Part shown: piece by piece, positions 28,876-37,515 of the stretch | Numbering within the stretch: the first letter of the stretch is position 1 | Layout: the number at the start of each line of letters is the position of its first letter | Assembly (NCBI RefSeq): GCF_002213415.1 | Contig: NZ_NJGU01000004.1 | Coordinates: 310,001 to 374,000 of the forward strand | DNA: 64,000 nt | Direction of reading: 5' to 3' | Source: Herbaspirillum robiniae | Lineage (GTDB): Bacteria > Pseudomonadota > Gammaproteobacteria > Burkholderiales > Burkholderiaceae_D | Notes under the pieces: model-generated | What the model saw: the letters and a program-made list of their open reading frames with translations, nothing else | The model's database searches: none | What the model was told of the DNA's origin: nothing | Program-made: the position numbers and the translations under genes

Positions 28876-29661
28876 TCAGGTGCGGGACGCAGGGTTCAGC
28901 CGCAAGGCGTACCACAGCAGTCCGATCCATTCGTAGCTGGCGTAATAGGAACGGCGAAGGCCCTCCGCGCTGGGCAGCAGCGATTGCGCATCGAAGCCGG
29001 TGCTGCGGAAGAACATGGTGGGCGCGGCGATGGCCTGCAGGCCGGTCTGGGCGAAGGCCAGCATCGCGCGCGGCATGTGCATGGCGTCGGTCACCACCAG
29101 CACGCGGTCGATGCGCTCGCCGCGCAGCATCTCGGCGGAGAACAGCGCATTCTGCTCGGTGTTCTCGGAGCGGCCCTCGATCCAGCGCACCGGAGTGCGA
29201 AAATCGTCGCGCAGCGCCGCGGCCATGGCGCGCGCCTTGGAGTTGTCCGGCTCGCCCGCCGGCACGTTGCCGCCCGACACCAGTACCGGCAGGCCGGTCT
29301 CGTGTTGCAGTCTGGCCGCATAGCGCAGTCGCGCCAGCGCCACATAGTCGGGGATATCGGCGCCGCCGTACTCGGGCGCGCGCTCAAGCCTGCCGGCGGC
29401 CAGCACCACGATGGCTTGTCCCTGCGCGCGCGCGGCCGCCGTCAGCGGGGCGGTCATGTCTTCCAGCGGGCGCACCATCAGGTCGGCCACGGCCGGCATG
29501 GACAGCAGCGCCAGCAAGGCGACCCCGATGCCCGCCATCGCCCGCCCGGTCCTTGCGCACCACCGGGAAAGCACAAAACCTGCGGCTGTAAACAGCAGCA
29601 GGTTGAGTGGTGGCAACAGCAAGGATCTTGCTACTGCGGAGAGCCAGGCCGGTGCGCTCAT
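28876..29661 (-). CDS. YdcF/ElyC-like DUF218 membrane protein
   Basis: This 261-residue protein has two N-terminal hydrophobic segments (about 11-33 and 42-62) and a DUF218 domain. The domain shows AIVVLAAGRLERAPEY, LVSGGNVPAGEPDNSKA, WIEGRSENTEQNALFSAE and VLVVTDAMHMPRAMLAF, the conserved YdcF/SanA/ElyC motifs. ElyC-type proteins influence envelope and undecaprenyl-phosphate metabolism. A role in lipid-carrier balance for EPS assembly would suit the location but is not shown. It is the first gene of the minus-strand run after the terminator at 29787-29848. Confidence 0.85.
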   Translation of the reverse strand: MSAPAWLSAVARSLLLPPLNLLLFTAAGFVLSRWCARTGRAMAGIGVALLALLSMPAVADLMVRPLEDMTAPLTAAARAQGQAIVVLAAGRLERAPEYGGADIPDYVALARLRYAARLQHETGLPVLVSGGNVPAGEPDNSKARAMAAALRDDFRTPVRWIEGRSENTEQNALFSAEMLRGERIDRVLVVTDAMHMPRAMLAFAQTGLQAIAAPTMFFRSTGFDAQSLLPSAEGLRRSYYASYEWIGLLWYALRLNPASRT

Positions 29662-29786
29662 GAAACGTGATCAGCGCAGCGTGGATGACGGCAAGTGTCG
29701 CGGGGTTTCAGCCGGCCCGGACGGTTTCGATGCGGTACTCATGGTCGGTCATGCTTTGTCTTTGGCGGACGGTCATTGTGTGTCGA

Positions 29787-29848
29787 TGAAAATCAAAACA
29801 CCCCGGTCGGCACATCCTCCCTGTTTGCAGGGAGGCGGCCGACCGGGG
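29787..29848 (-). terminator. Rho-independent terminator of the PEP-CTERM gene
   Basis: A stacked hairpin has an outer stem CCCCGGTCGGC (29801-29811) pairing with 29838-29848 and an inner stem CCTCCCTG/CAGGGAGG (29816-29823, 29828-29835). On the minus strand it is followed by a T-rich TGTTTTGATTTTC tract. It begins about 20 bases after the PEP-CTERM stop, so this protein has its own transcription unit. Confidence 0.85.
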
Positions 29849-29868
29849 CGGAGCCTGGCGAATCAGGT

Positions 29869-30492
29869 TCAGGCAGACATCTGCTCCTTGCGCTTGCGCC
29901 ATGCGAGCAGCGCCAGCAGGCCCAGTCCCAGCAGGGCGATCGAGCCCGGTTCCGGCACGGCGCTCGGCACCAGGATGGAGGCCGAGAAATAGACCGTGTT
30001 GCGATCGTCGCCGTTGTTGCTGTAGTAGTTCCAGATCCATTGCGGCACCAGCTGGTCGTAGCCGCTGCGCGTGCCCCACGGGCCCACGCCGTTGGCGCCT
30101 TCGGAGACGGTGGCGTTGCCGGCGGAGCCGAAGCCGCTCAGGTTCTGGGTGATGCCGGCGTCGCCGGTCAGCAGCGTTTGCGTGCCGTTGGCGAACACGA
30201 AGCTGGTGTCTGACAGCGTGAACGCGCCCAGCAGGCCGCCGGGGCCGCCGACGTTGTTCACCACGATATGCAGGAAGTTGGTTACGCCCGCAGTCAGCTG
30301 CGAGGTGAAGTTGTAAGTGTTGCCCCAGGTGTCGCCGCTGCCGACCAGGGTGCCCAGCGTGTTGTTGCTGGTGCTGACATAAAGCTGAAAGATGTTGTCG
30401 GCGTTGAGCGTGGACGAGATCGTGGTCGCATTCGCCGGGGTCGAACCGATATTGGCCATCAGAAACAAAACTGCGAGCAGATACTTTTTCAT
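29869..30492 (-). CDS. PEP-CTERM sorting domain protein
   Basis: This 207-residue secreted protein has a signal peptide (KKYLLAVLFLMANIGSTPANA) and a beta-rich, Asn/Gly/Thr-rich middle. The C-terminal exosortase signal is VPEPG, followed by the hydrophobic SIALLGLGLLALLAW and RKRKEQ. The middle (DTWGNTYNFTSQLTAG, WGTRSGYDQLVPQWIWNYY) resembles small PEP-CTERM proteins with no assigned function. It is a predicted XrtA substrate. It has its own sigma-54 promoter (30545-30560) and terminator, and lies beside the exosortase locus, so it may be the principal regulated target of PrsK-PrsR. The ATG at 30492 has a modest GAAAGC ribosome site. Confidence 0.92.
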   Translation of the reverse strand: MKKYLLAVLFLMANIGSTPANATTISSTLNADNIFQLYVSTSNNTLGTLVGSGDTWGNTYNFTSQLTAGVTNFLHIVVNNVGGPGGLLGAFTLSDTSFVFANGTQTLLTGDAGITQNLSGFGSAGNATVSEGANGVGPWGTRSGYDQLVPQWIWNYYSNNGDDRNTVYFSASILVPSAVPEPGSIALLGLGLLALLAWRKRKEQMSA

Positions 30493-30544
30493 GGTGTTTG
30501 CTTTCGGAAAGTTGTCCCGGTGCGGGGGTGTTCGATGTCGATAT

Positions 30545-30560
30545 AGCAATTTATGTGCCC
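30545..30560 (-). promoter_or_regulatory. Sigma-54 promoter of PEP-CTERM gene
   Basis: Read on the minus strand, GGGCACATAAATTGCT matches the RpoN consensus TGGCAC-N5-TTGCW except for the first base. The invariant GG and GC dinucleotides are separated by exactly 10 bases. The predicted transcript start near 30534 leaves a leader of about 42 bases before the ATG at 30492. Expression should require a bEBP such as PrsR. Confidence 0.85.
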
Positions 30561-30621
30561 AAATTAAAAGCACTGTAATTTCATGAGCTTGCGTTCGACT
30601 CGAAAATTTTTTTCACAAAAC

Positions 30622-30638
30622 TGTAAATTTTTCCGACA
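30622..30638 (-). promoter_or_regulatory. Candidate PrsR enhancer site (copy 1)
   Basis: The minus-strand sequence TGTCGGAAAAATTTACA shares all 14 fixed positions of TGTCGGAA-N3-TTTACA with two sites upstream of the PEP-CTERM gene at 43887. Flanking C and G extend a TGT/ACA dyad. Its centre is about 95 bases upstream of the predicted start of the 30545-30560 promoter, a normal distance for a sigma-54 activator site. The binding protein is inferred, not shown. Confidence 0.6.
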
Positions 30639-30656
30639 GTTTTTAGAAATCAATGC

Positions 30657-30672
30657 TGGTCACTTTTTTGCT
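30657..30672 (+). promoter_or_regulatory. Weak sigma-54-like element facing the EPS operon
   Basis: TGGTCACTTTTTTGCT has the GG-N10-GC spacing and a good -12 half, but the -24 half departs from GGCAC. It points toward the sugar transferase gene, whose ATG is about 340 bases downstream of the predicted start, so a long leader would be needed. Low confidence. Confidence 0.3.
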
Positions 30673-30694
30673 GAATATCGGTTACGCGACCAAC

Positions 30695-30710
30695 TTTTCC
30701 GTACGGAAAA
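30695..30710. promoter_or_regulatory. Perfect 16-bp palindrome
   Basis: TTTTCCGTACGGAAAA is a perfect inverted repeat with no spacer, located about 168 bases upstream of the predicted minus-strand PEP-CTERM transcript start. It could be a dimeric regulator site distinct from the 17-bp motif; the shared CGGAA half is suggestive. Confidence 0.45.
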
Positions 30711-31024
30711 TGCGCACGAAAATTCATAAGCTAATTCGCGTGGAGAGCGCATGATCAAAGGCGATGCGCCGTTTCGATGCTGCTCGGAAACCTTTGAATT
30801 TTCTTCGAATTTAATATTGCAAATGGCTCTAAAAAAGTTCATTCTTCGTCGCTGTGAAAGTTGACGGCAGTTTTCTGAAAACTCAAAAAACTTCACAAGC
30901 GCATTCGCGTTCTTTTGAAAAAAATGCGAAACCACATGCGCGGCCAAGGGGATTGGCCTGATCGCTCCACCGCCCGGTGGAGGAGACAAGTAGCAATGAA
31001 AAGTTTTGGGATGGTGGGGGATCA

Positions 31025-32416
31025 ATGCTGAGAATTTCAAACCACTACGTGTCAAAGGTGGTGACGGTACTGCTTGTGCTCGAATTTGGCGTGATGTTCT
31101 TGGCGGGTTACATCGGCGTGAACCTGCGCTTCATGGGCGAGTACGCACAGGTCATCGACTTCCATAAATTCCTGATGCCCATGACGGTGGTGGCGATGTC
31201 GATCGCCATCGGCATGAGCGCGGTGGGTATGTACCAGCGCAACATCATCGAAAGCCCGCGCCTGACCTTCCTGCGTCTGATGCCTTCGTTCGGGATCGCC
31301 TTGCTGATGATGCTGGTGATCTTCTATGCCGCGCCCGACATCTCCCTGGGCCGCGGCGTGCTGGCGATCGTGCTGCTGCTGTCGGCCATCGGCGTGTTCG
31401 GCGTGCGCACGATTTTCTTCAAGCTGGTGAATTCGCGCATGCTGGTCTCTCCCATCCTGTTCCTGGGCAGCAGCGAACTGGTCAAGGATTGCATCGAGAC
31501 CTCGCGCAACAACGTGCGCAATCACAAGTACAACATCGTCGGGTCGATTCCGGTGGCGGGCGAGGACAGCAGCCATGCATTGACCGTGCTGGTCGAGCCG
31601 GCGGGAACGCTGCTCGAAACCGCCCGCAAATACAAGGCGGAGGAAATCGTCGTGGCGGTGCAGAATCGCCGCGGCGGCGCACTGCGCATCCAGGAGCTGC
31701 TCGAGTGCAAGATGAAGGGCGTGCGCGTCACCGACGCCGCCGGCTTCTTCGAGCGCGAGGCTTGCCAGATCCGTCTCGATTCCCTGCATCCCAGCTGGCT
31801 GGTGTTCGGCAGCGGCTTTGACCAAAGCCTGATCCGGACCTTCATGAAGCGCGCATTCGACGTCATCATCAGCGCGCTCATGTTGCCGCTGCTGTCGCCG
31901 GTCATGCTGGCCGCCGTGGTCAGCATCTGGCTCGAGGACCGCGGCCCCATCCTGTATCGGCAGGAGCGCGTGGGCAAGAACGGCGAAACCTTCCTGGTGC
32001 TGAAGTTCCGCAGCATGCGCGTCGATGCCGAGCAGGCGGGGATGCCGCAGTGGGCCTCTTCCAACGATCCGCGCATCACCGCCGTCGGCAATGTCATGCG
32101 CAAGTTCCGCGTCGACGAATTGCCGCAGCTCTTCAACGTCCTGCGCGGCGACATGAGCTTCGTCGGTCCGCGTCCGGAGCGGCCGTTCTTCGTGCAGCAG
32201 TTCGCCGACGAGATCGCCTTCTACAACGTGCGCCACAGCGTCAAGCCGGGCATCACCGGCTGGGCGCAGGTGCGCTACAAGTACGGCTCGTCCAAGGATG
32301 ACGCCGTGCAGAAACTGCAGTACGACCTTTACTACGTGAAGAACAACAGCCTGTTCCTCGACATGCTGATCCTGATCGATACGCTCAATGTCGTGATCTT
32401 CGGAGCCGGGACCTAG
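31025..32416 (+). CDS. Priming sugar-phosphate transferase, PEP-CTERM type (EpsB-like)
   Basis: This 463-residue membrane enzyme of the polyprenyl-phosphate sugar-1-phosphate transferase family has four or five N-terminal transmembrane segments, a CoA-binding-like middle and a C-terminal catalytic half. The catalytic half carries KRAFDVIISALMLPLLSP, LKFRSMRVDAEQAG, KFRVDELPQLFNVLRGDM and SFVGPRPERP. It would load the first sugar-1-phosphate (often glucose) onto undecaprenyl phosphate, starting the EPS repeat. The ATG at 31025 has a GGGGG site four bases upstream; an in-frame ATG 16 codons earlier lacks one. It heads the plus-strand operon with prsK and prsR. Confidence 0.93.
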   Translation: MLRISNHYVSKVVTVLLVLEFGVMFLAGYIGVNLRFMGEYAQVIDFHKFLMPMTVVAMSIAIGMSAVGMYQRNIIESPRLTFLRLMPSFGIALLMMLVIFYAAPDISLGRGVLAIVLLLSAIGVFGVRTIFFKLVNSRMLVSPILFLGSSELVKDCIETSRNNVRNHKYNIVGSIPVAGEDSSHALTVLVEPAGTLLETARKYKAEEIVVAVQNRRGGALRIQELLECKMKGVRVTDAAGFFEREACQIRLDSLHPSWLVFGSGFDQSLIRTFMKRAFDVIISALMLPLLSPVMLAAVVSIWLEDRGPILYRQERVGKNGETFLVLKFRSMRVDAEQAGMPQWASSNDPRITAVGNVMRKFRVDELPQLFNVLRGDMSFVGPRPERPFFVQQFADEIAFYNVRHSVKPGITGWAQVRYKYGSSKDDAVQKLQYDLYYVKNNSLFLDMLILIDTLNVVIFGAGT

Positions 32417-32425
32417 GATGACGCG

Positions 32426-34540
32426 ATGCTCGGCATGCTGAAGGAAGTGGCGCTGGCCAGCTATCTGGCGGCGGCTTCCACCTTCCTGTTGTTCGGCCTG
32501 TTCCTCTTTGCGCGCAACGGAGGGCAGCTTCGGCGTCTCGCCCTCGGCGTGGCCTGCTGCATCAATGCCGGCTGGGCCATCCTGCTGGTGGTGCAGCTGT
32601 TCCTGCCCGCGCGCTGGCCGGTGCTGGTGGCCGTCTTCGAATCGCTGCGCAACGCTTCCTGGGACGTGTTCCTGCTGCTGCTGATCGGCGTCTTCGGCAA
32701 GGACCGGCGCACCACGATTTTCAACGCGAACCGCTGGGTGCTGGCGGTGGCGGTGTTCTACGCGGTGATGCTGGCCTGCACGCTCAGCGTGTCCTGGCAG
32801 AACGGCTATCCGGTGCTGGCCGGCGATTTCATCGCGGTGACGGTGCTGCGCACGGGCGCGGCCATCCTCGGGCTGTTCCTGGTGGAGCAGCTCTATCGCA
32901 ATACGCTGGAGGTGCAGCGCTGGGGGATCAAGTTCGCGTGCATCGGCATGGGCGTCATGTTCGCGTACGACTTCTACATGTACAGCGACGCGCTGCTGTT
33001 CCGCCATTTCAATCCGGACGCCTGGGTGGCGCGCGGTTTCATCAACGCGCTGGCGGTGCCGCTGATCGCCATCTCGACGCTGCGCAATCCGCGCTGGTCG
33101 CTGGGGATCACGGTGTCGCGGCATGTCCTGTTCCATTCGGCGGCCCTGTTCGGCGCGGCAGGCTATCTGCTGGCGATGGCGCTGGCCGGCTACTACCTGC
33201 GCATCTTCGGCGGGACCTGGGGTTCGGTGATCCAGCTGGCCTTCCTGTGCGGGGCGGTGGCGCTGCTGCTGGGCATCCTTTTCTCGGGCGTGTTCCGTTC
33301 GCGCCTGCGGGTCTTCATCAGCAAGCACTTCTACAGCTACAACTACGACTATCGCGAGGTGTGGCTGAGCTTCACGCGTTCGCTGTCGTCCAAGGGGCCG
33401 GACCTGGAGACGCGCGTGGTCGAGGCGCTCGCCAAACTGGTGGAAAGCCCGGGCGGCGCCGTGTTCATGGTGCGCGACGACGGCAGTTTCGACACCGCGG
33501 CGCGCTGGAACTGCGCCGCCGGCGCCCAGGCCGATCCGGCCAACGCCGGCCTGATCAGGTTCCTGGAAGAAAAGCAGTGGGTGATCGACCTGACCCAGCA
33601 CAAGATCAATCCCGGCCATTACGGCCATGTGGCGATCCCGGCCTGGCTGAGCGACTATCCGCGCGCCTGGCTGGTGGTGCCGATGGAAGTGCACGGCAGG
33701 CTGCTGGGGATCGTCATGCTGGCGCAGCCGCGCAGCCCGGTCAAACTCAATTGGGAAGTGACCGACCTGCTCAAGCTGGCCGGGCGCCAGGCCGGCAGCT
33801 ACCTGGCGCAGCAGCAGTTCGCCACCGAGCTGATGGTGGCGCGCCAGTTCGAGTCGTTCAACCGCATGTCGACCTTCGTGGTGCACGACCTCAAGAACCT
33901 GGTGTCGCAACTCTCGCTGTTGATGGCCAACGCCGAACGGCACAAGGACAACCCCGAGTTCCAGCGCGACATGATCGACACGGTCGACTTCTCGGTCCAG
34001 AAGATGCGCCTGCTGCTGCACAAGCTGAGCCGCAAGGATTCGGCGGAGACCAGCCAGCCGATCGACCTGGACGCTTTGCTGGAACGGGCCATCCGCGGCA
34101 AGTCGGCGGCCGAGCCCAAGCCGGTGCTGACGATCGAGGCCGGCGGCATGCAGGTCCAGGCCGATTGGGAGCGGCTGGAGCGCGTGCTGGGTCATATCGT
34201 GCAGAACGCCATCGAGGCGGTCTCGCCCAAGAACGGCCGCGTCGAGGTGCGGCTTGCCCGCGACGGCGCAGAGGCGCTGGTCGAGATCGGCGACAACGGA
34301 CATGGCATGAGCGAGGAGTTCATCCGCCGCCGGCTGTTCAAGCCCTTCGAGACCACCAAGTCGGCGGGCATGGGCATCGGCGTCTTTGAAAGCCGCGAGT
34401 ACGTGCAGGCGCTTGGCGGAACGCTGCACGTGGAAAGCGTCGAAGCGGTGGGAACCCGCTTCTTCATCAGGTTGCCTTTGCTCGCGCCCGTGAAAGCGGC
34501 GACCACACAACTGCAAGAGGAAACCAGTGAGTCAAAATAA
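32426..34540 (+). CDS. prsK: PEP-CTERM system sensor histidine kinase PrsK
   Basis: This 704-residue protein has an N-terminal membrane module of about eight helices (residues 1-300). A GAF-like cytoplasmic domain (about 320-460) precedes the kinase. His487 lies in VVHDLKNLVSQL, the phospho-acceptor box of this family, and the ATPase domain carries VQNAIEAVS (N box), IGDNGHGM (G1) and GMGIGVFES (G2). It should autophosphorylate and pass phosphate to PrsR, whose gene overlaps it by 14 bases. No separate periplasmic sensor domain is visible, so it may sense membrane or envelope state. It starts 9 bases after the sugar transferase stop. Confidence 0.95.
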   Translation: MLGMLKEVALASYLAAASTFLLFGLFLFARNGGQLRRLALGVACCINAGWAILLVVQLFLPARWPVLVAVFESLRNASWDVFLLLLIGVFGKDRRTTIFNANRWVLAVAVFYAVMLACTLSVSWQNGYPVLAGDFIAVTVLRTGAAILGLFLVEQLYRNTLEVQRWGIKFACIGMGVMFAYDFYMYSDALLFRHFNPDAWVARGFINALAVPLIAISTLRNPRWSLGITVSRHVLFHSAALFGAAGYLLAMALAGYYLRIFGGTWGSVIQLAFLCGAVALLLGILFSGVFRSRLRVFISKHFYSYNYDYREVWLSFTRSLSSKGPDLETRVVEALAKLVESPGGAVFMVRDDGSFDTAARWNCAAGAQADPANAGLIRFLEEKQWVIDLTQHKINPGHYGHVAIPAWLSDYPRAWLVVPMEVHGRLLGIVMLAQPRSPVKLNWEVTDLLKLAGRQAGSYLAQQQFATELMVARQFESFNRMSTFVVHDLKNLVSQLSLLMANAERHKDNPEFQRDMIDTVDFSVQKMRLLLHKLSRKDSAETSQPIDLDALLERAIRGKSAAEPKPVLTIEAGGMQVQADWERLERVLGHIVQNAIEAVSPKNGRVEVRLARDGAEALVEIGDNGHGMSEEFIRRRLFKPFETTKSAGMGIGVFESREYVQALGGTLHVESVEAVGTRFFIRLPLLAPVKAATTQLQEETSESK

Positions 34541-35879
34541 GCCGAAGCTCTTGATTGTCGAGGACGATCCTGGACTTCAGAAGCAATTGCGCTGGAGCCT
34601 GGATGCCTACGAGGTGCTCATCGCCGGCGACCGCGAAAGCGCGCTGGCGATGGTGCGCCGGCATGAGCCGGCCGTGGTCACCATGGATCTGGGCCTGCCG
34701 CCGGATCCGGACGGCGCCAGCGAGGGCTTCGCCACGCTGCAGCAGGTGCTGGCGCTGGCGCCCGATACCAAGGTCATCATGCTGACCGGCAACCAGGACC
34801 ATGCGCACGCGGTCAAGGCGATCAGCATGGGCGCCTACGATTTCCACCAGAAGCCATGCAATGACGAAACCCTGCGGCTGGTGGTGGAGCGCGCCTTTTA
34901 CCTGCACGCCCTGCAGCGCGAGAACCGGCGCATGCAGCAGGGCGCCGGCAATTCGCCGCTCAACGGGCTGATCAGCCGCGACGCCGGCATGCTGGGCGTG
35001 TGCCGCAGCATCGAGAAGGTGGCGCCGTCGTCGGCCTCGGTCATGTTGCTGGGCAACAGCGGCACCGGCAAGGAAGTGCTGGCGCGCGCGCTGCACCAGC
35101 TCAGCTCGCGCAGCGAGCGCCGCTTCATGGCGATCAACTGCGCGGCGATCCCGGAGAACCTGCTCGAGAGCGAGCTGTTCGGATATGAAAAGGGCGCCTT
35201 CACCGGCGCCGTCAAGCAGACCATCGGCAAGGTCGAACTGGCCAATGGCGGCACCTTCTTCCTCGACGAGGTGGGCGACTTGCCGATGCCGTTGCAGGCC
35301 AAGCTGCTGCGTTTCCTGCAGGAGCGCGTGATCGAGCGCGTGGGCGGGCATACCGAGATACCGGTGGATGTGCGCGTGATCTGCGCCACGCACCAGAACC
35401 TCAAGGAGCTGACCGCCAGCGGCGGCTTCCGCGAGGACTTGTACTACCGCCTGTGCGAGATCGTCATCAAGATCCCGGCGCTGAAGGACCGCGCCGGCGA
35501 CGCCGTGCTGCTGGCGCGCCACTTCGTGCAGAAGTTCTGCGCCAAGGAAGGGCGCCCGAGCCTGCATTTCAGCCAGGAGGCGCTGCACGCGATCGAGACC
35601 TACGACTGGCCCGGCAACGTGCGCGAGATGGAGAATTGCGTGATGCGCGCGGTCATCATGGCCGACGGCTCGCAGATCACCGCGGAAGACCTGGGCCTGT
35701 CCGTCGACGGCCGCGAGATCGAGCCGCTGAACCTGCGCCAGGTGCGCGACGAGGCCGAGCGCAAGGCGGTGGTCAAGGCGATCACCCGGATGGACGGCAA
35801 CATCCTCAAGGCCGCCGAGCTGCTGGGCGTGAGCCGGCCGACGCTGTACGACCTGATGAGCCGGCACGAGATCAAGTGA
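34527..35879 (+). CDS. prsR: PEP-CTERM system sigma-54 response regulator PrsR
   Basis: This 450-residue NtrC-type regulator has a receiver domain (1-125) with Asp54 in VTMDLGLPP, an AAA+ domain and a Fis-type helix-turn-helix. The AAA+ domain carries Walker A GNSGTGKE (176-183), the sigma-54-contacting loop GAFTGA (223-228) and Walker B TFFLDEVGDLP. The C terminus is ILKAAELLGVSRPTLYDLM. It activates RpoN-dependent promoters; in other floc- and EPS-forming betaproteobacteria this pair is known to drive PEP-CTERM genes. It starts with GTG at 34527, preceded by AGAGGA, and overlaps prsK. Likely targets here are the promoters at 30545-30560 and 43821-43836. Confidence 0.96.
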   Translation: MSQNKPKLLIVEDDPGLQKQLRWSLDAYEVLIAGDRESALAMVRRHEPAVVTMDLGLPPDPDGASEGFATLQQVLALAPDTKVIMLTGNQDHAHAVKAISMGAYDFHQKPCNDETLRLVVERAFYLHALQRENRRMQQGAGNSPLNGLISRDAGMLGVCRSIEKVAPSSASVMLLGNSGTGKEVLARALHQLSSRSERRFMAINCAAIPENLLESELFGYEKGAFTGAVKQTIGKVELANGGTFFLDEVGDLPMPLQAKLLRFLQERVIERVGGHTEIPVDVRVICATHQNLKELTASGGFREDLYYRLCEIVIKIPALKDRAGDAVLLARHFVQKFCAKEGRPSLHFSQEALHAIETYDWPGNVREMENCVMRAVIMADGSQITAEDLGLSVDGREIEPLNLRQVRDEAERKAVVKAITRMDGNILKAAELLGVSRPTLYDLMSRHEIK

Positions 35880-35925
35880 CGATGGCGCTCCAGCACATGC
35901 CGATGCCGCGCGCGCGGAGACGGGG

Positions 35926-37515
35926 ATGACGGTCACCCTGGTGCACGACGCCATCACCGCGGCGGCGCTGGCGCGGCCGGACGCCACCGCGGTGCGCTAC
36001 CGCGGCGCGGCGCTGGACTATGCCGCGCTCGCGCAGGGCGTGGAGACGGCGGCATCGGCCATGCTCCGGTGCGGCATCGGCGCCGGCGAGCGCGTGGCCG
36101 TCTATCTGGAAAAACGTATCGAGACGGTGCTGGCGCTGTTCGGCGCGGCCGCCGCGGGCGCCGTCTTCGTGCCGGTCAATCCCTTGCTCAAGCCGGCCCA
36201 GGTGGCGCACATCCTCAACGATTGCGGCGTGCGTGTGCTGGTGACGTCGGCGCAGCGCCACGCGGCGCTGGCGGAGGTGCTGGCGCAATGTCCGCAGTTG
36301 CGCACCGTGGTGCTGGTCGACGCGCCTGCCGATGCGTCTGCCGCCGGTTCTGCAGGCGCAGAGGTGCTGCCCTGGGAGCAGTTCATGCGGCAGGCAGGGA
36401 CGGCCTTGCCGCACCGGCGCATCGACGCCGACATGGCGGCCATTCTCTACACCTCAGGCAGCACCGGCCGCCCCAAGGGCGTGGTGCTGTCGCATCGCAA
36501 CTTGGTGGCGGGAGCGCAGAGCGTGGCGAGCTACCTGGACAATCGTCCGGAGGATCGCCTGCTGTCGGCGCTGCCCCTGAGTTTCGACTACGGGCTGAGC
36601 CAGCTGACCACGGCATTCCTGTGCGGCGCATCGGTGGTGCTGATGAATTACCTGTTCCCGCGCGACGTCGTCAAGGCCGTGGCGGAAGAAGGCGTGACCG
36701 GGCTGGCCGGGGTGCCGCCGTTGTGGTCGCAGCTGGCGCAGCTGCCGTGGCCGCAGGACTGCACGCTGCGCTACCTCACCAACTCCGGCGGGGCCATGCC
36801 GCGTCCGGTGCTGGACCAGCTGCGCCGCGCCTTGCCGGCGACGCAGGTGTTCCTGATGTACGGGTTGACCGAGGCCTTCCGTTCCACCTATCTGCCGCCG
36901 TCCGAACTGGACCGGCGCCCCGACTCGATCGGCCGCGCCATTCCCAATGCGGAGGTGCTGGTGGTGCATCCCGACGGCAGCCCCTGCGCGCCCGGCGAGG
37001 TCGGCGAGCTGGTGCATCGCGGCGTGCTGGTGGCGCAGGGATACTGGAACGACCCGGAGAAAACCGCCCGGCGCTTCCGGCCGGCGCCGGGGCGCGATCC
37101 GCAATTGCAGAGCGCCGAGCTGGCCGTGTGGTCGGGCGACTCGGTACGCATGGACGAAGAGGGCTTCCTCTACTTCGTCGGCCGCGGCGACGACATGATC
37201 AAGGTATCCGGATATCGCGTCAGCCCGCATGAGGTGGAAGAGGTGGTCTATGCCAGCGGCCTGGTCGAGGAGGCAGCGGCCATTGGCGTCGGGCATCCGC
37301 AATCGGGCCAGGCCATCGTGGTGGTGGTGCCGGCCGCAGAGGCCTTCCCGGCCGACGGCCTGGTCCAGGCCTGCAGGCAGCACCTGCCGTCCTACATGGT
37401 GCCGGCCGCCGTGCATCAATGGCCGGGAGGGCTGCCGCGCACGCCCAACGGCAAGCTCGACCGCAAGCTGATGCAGCAGTCGCTGGCCGGACATTTTTTC
37501 GACGGAAACACATGA
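35926..37515 (+). CDS. Acyl-CoA ligase (AMP-forming), exosortase A-associated
   Basis: This 529-residue member of the adenylate-forming superfamily has the P-loop LYTSGSTGRPKGVVLSH (about residues 176-192), the middle MYGLTEAFRSTY motif, and a C-terminal lid with FLYFVGRGDDMIKVSGYRVSP ending in RTPNGKLDRKLM. It should adenylate a carboxylic acid and form a thioester with CoA or a carrier protein. Homologues in exosortase A loci sit next to the PLP decarboxylase, as here (ATGA overlap). The acid used is unknown, and no carrier protein gene is visible nearby. Confidence 0.93.
   Translation: MTVTLVHDAITAAALARPDATAVRYRGAALDYAALAQGVETAASAMLRCGIGAGERVAVYLEKRIETVLALFGAAAAGAVFVPVNPLLKPAQVAHILNDCGVRVLVTSAQRHAALAEVLAQCPQLRTVVLVDAPADASAAGSAGAEVLPWEQFMRQAGTALPHRRIDADMAAILYTSGSTGRPKGVVLSHRNLVAGAQSVASYLDNRPEDRLLSALPLSFDYGLSQLTTAFLCGASVVLMNYLFPRDVVKAVAEEGVTGLAGVPPLWSQLAQLPWPQDCTLRYLTNSGGAMPRPVLDQLRRALPATQVFLMYGLTEAFRSTYLPPSELDRRPDSIGRAIPNAEVLVVHPDGSPCAPGEVGELVHRGVLVAQGYWNDPEKTARRFRPAPGRDPQLQSAELAVWSGDSVRMDEEGFLYFVGRGDDMIKVSGYRVSPHEVEEVVYASGLVEEAAAIGVGHPQSGQAIVVVVPAAEAFPADGLVQACRQHLPSYMVPAAVHQWPGGLPRTPNGKLDRKLMQQSLAGHFFDGNT

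Larger units (their letters stand above)
30493..31024. other. Divergent AT-rich regulatory region
   Basis: This stretch of 532 bases without a gene is markedly AT-richer than its surroundings and separates the minus-strand PEP-CTERM gene from the plus-strand EPS operon. It contains a strong minus-strand sigma-54 promoter, a 17-bp motif shared with another PEP-CTERM promoter, a perfect 16-bp palindrome and a weaker plus-strand sigma-54-like element (each listed separately). A degenerate copy of the 17-bp motif lies at 30782-30798. Short open frames here look like chance. Confidence 0.75.

Noticed and set aside
30782-30798. Degenerate copy of the 17-bp motif (GCTCGGAA-N3-TTTGAA)
   Set aside because: Only 10 of 14 positions match, too weak to count as a further site without conservation data.
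31052-34516. Very long open frame (over 1100 codons) antisense to the sugar transferase and prsK
   Set aside because: It is rich in His/Gln/Arg, shows no domain or signal and mirrors strongly supported genes; long antisense frames are expected in high-GC DNA.
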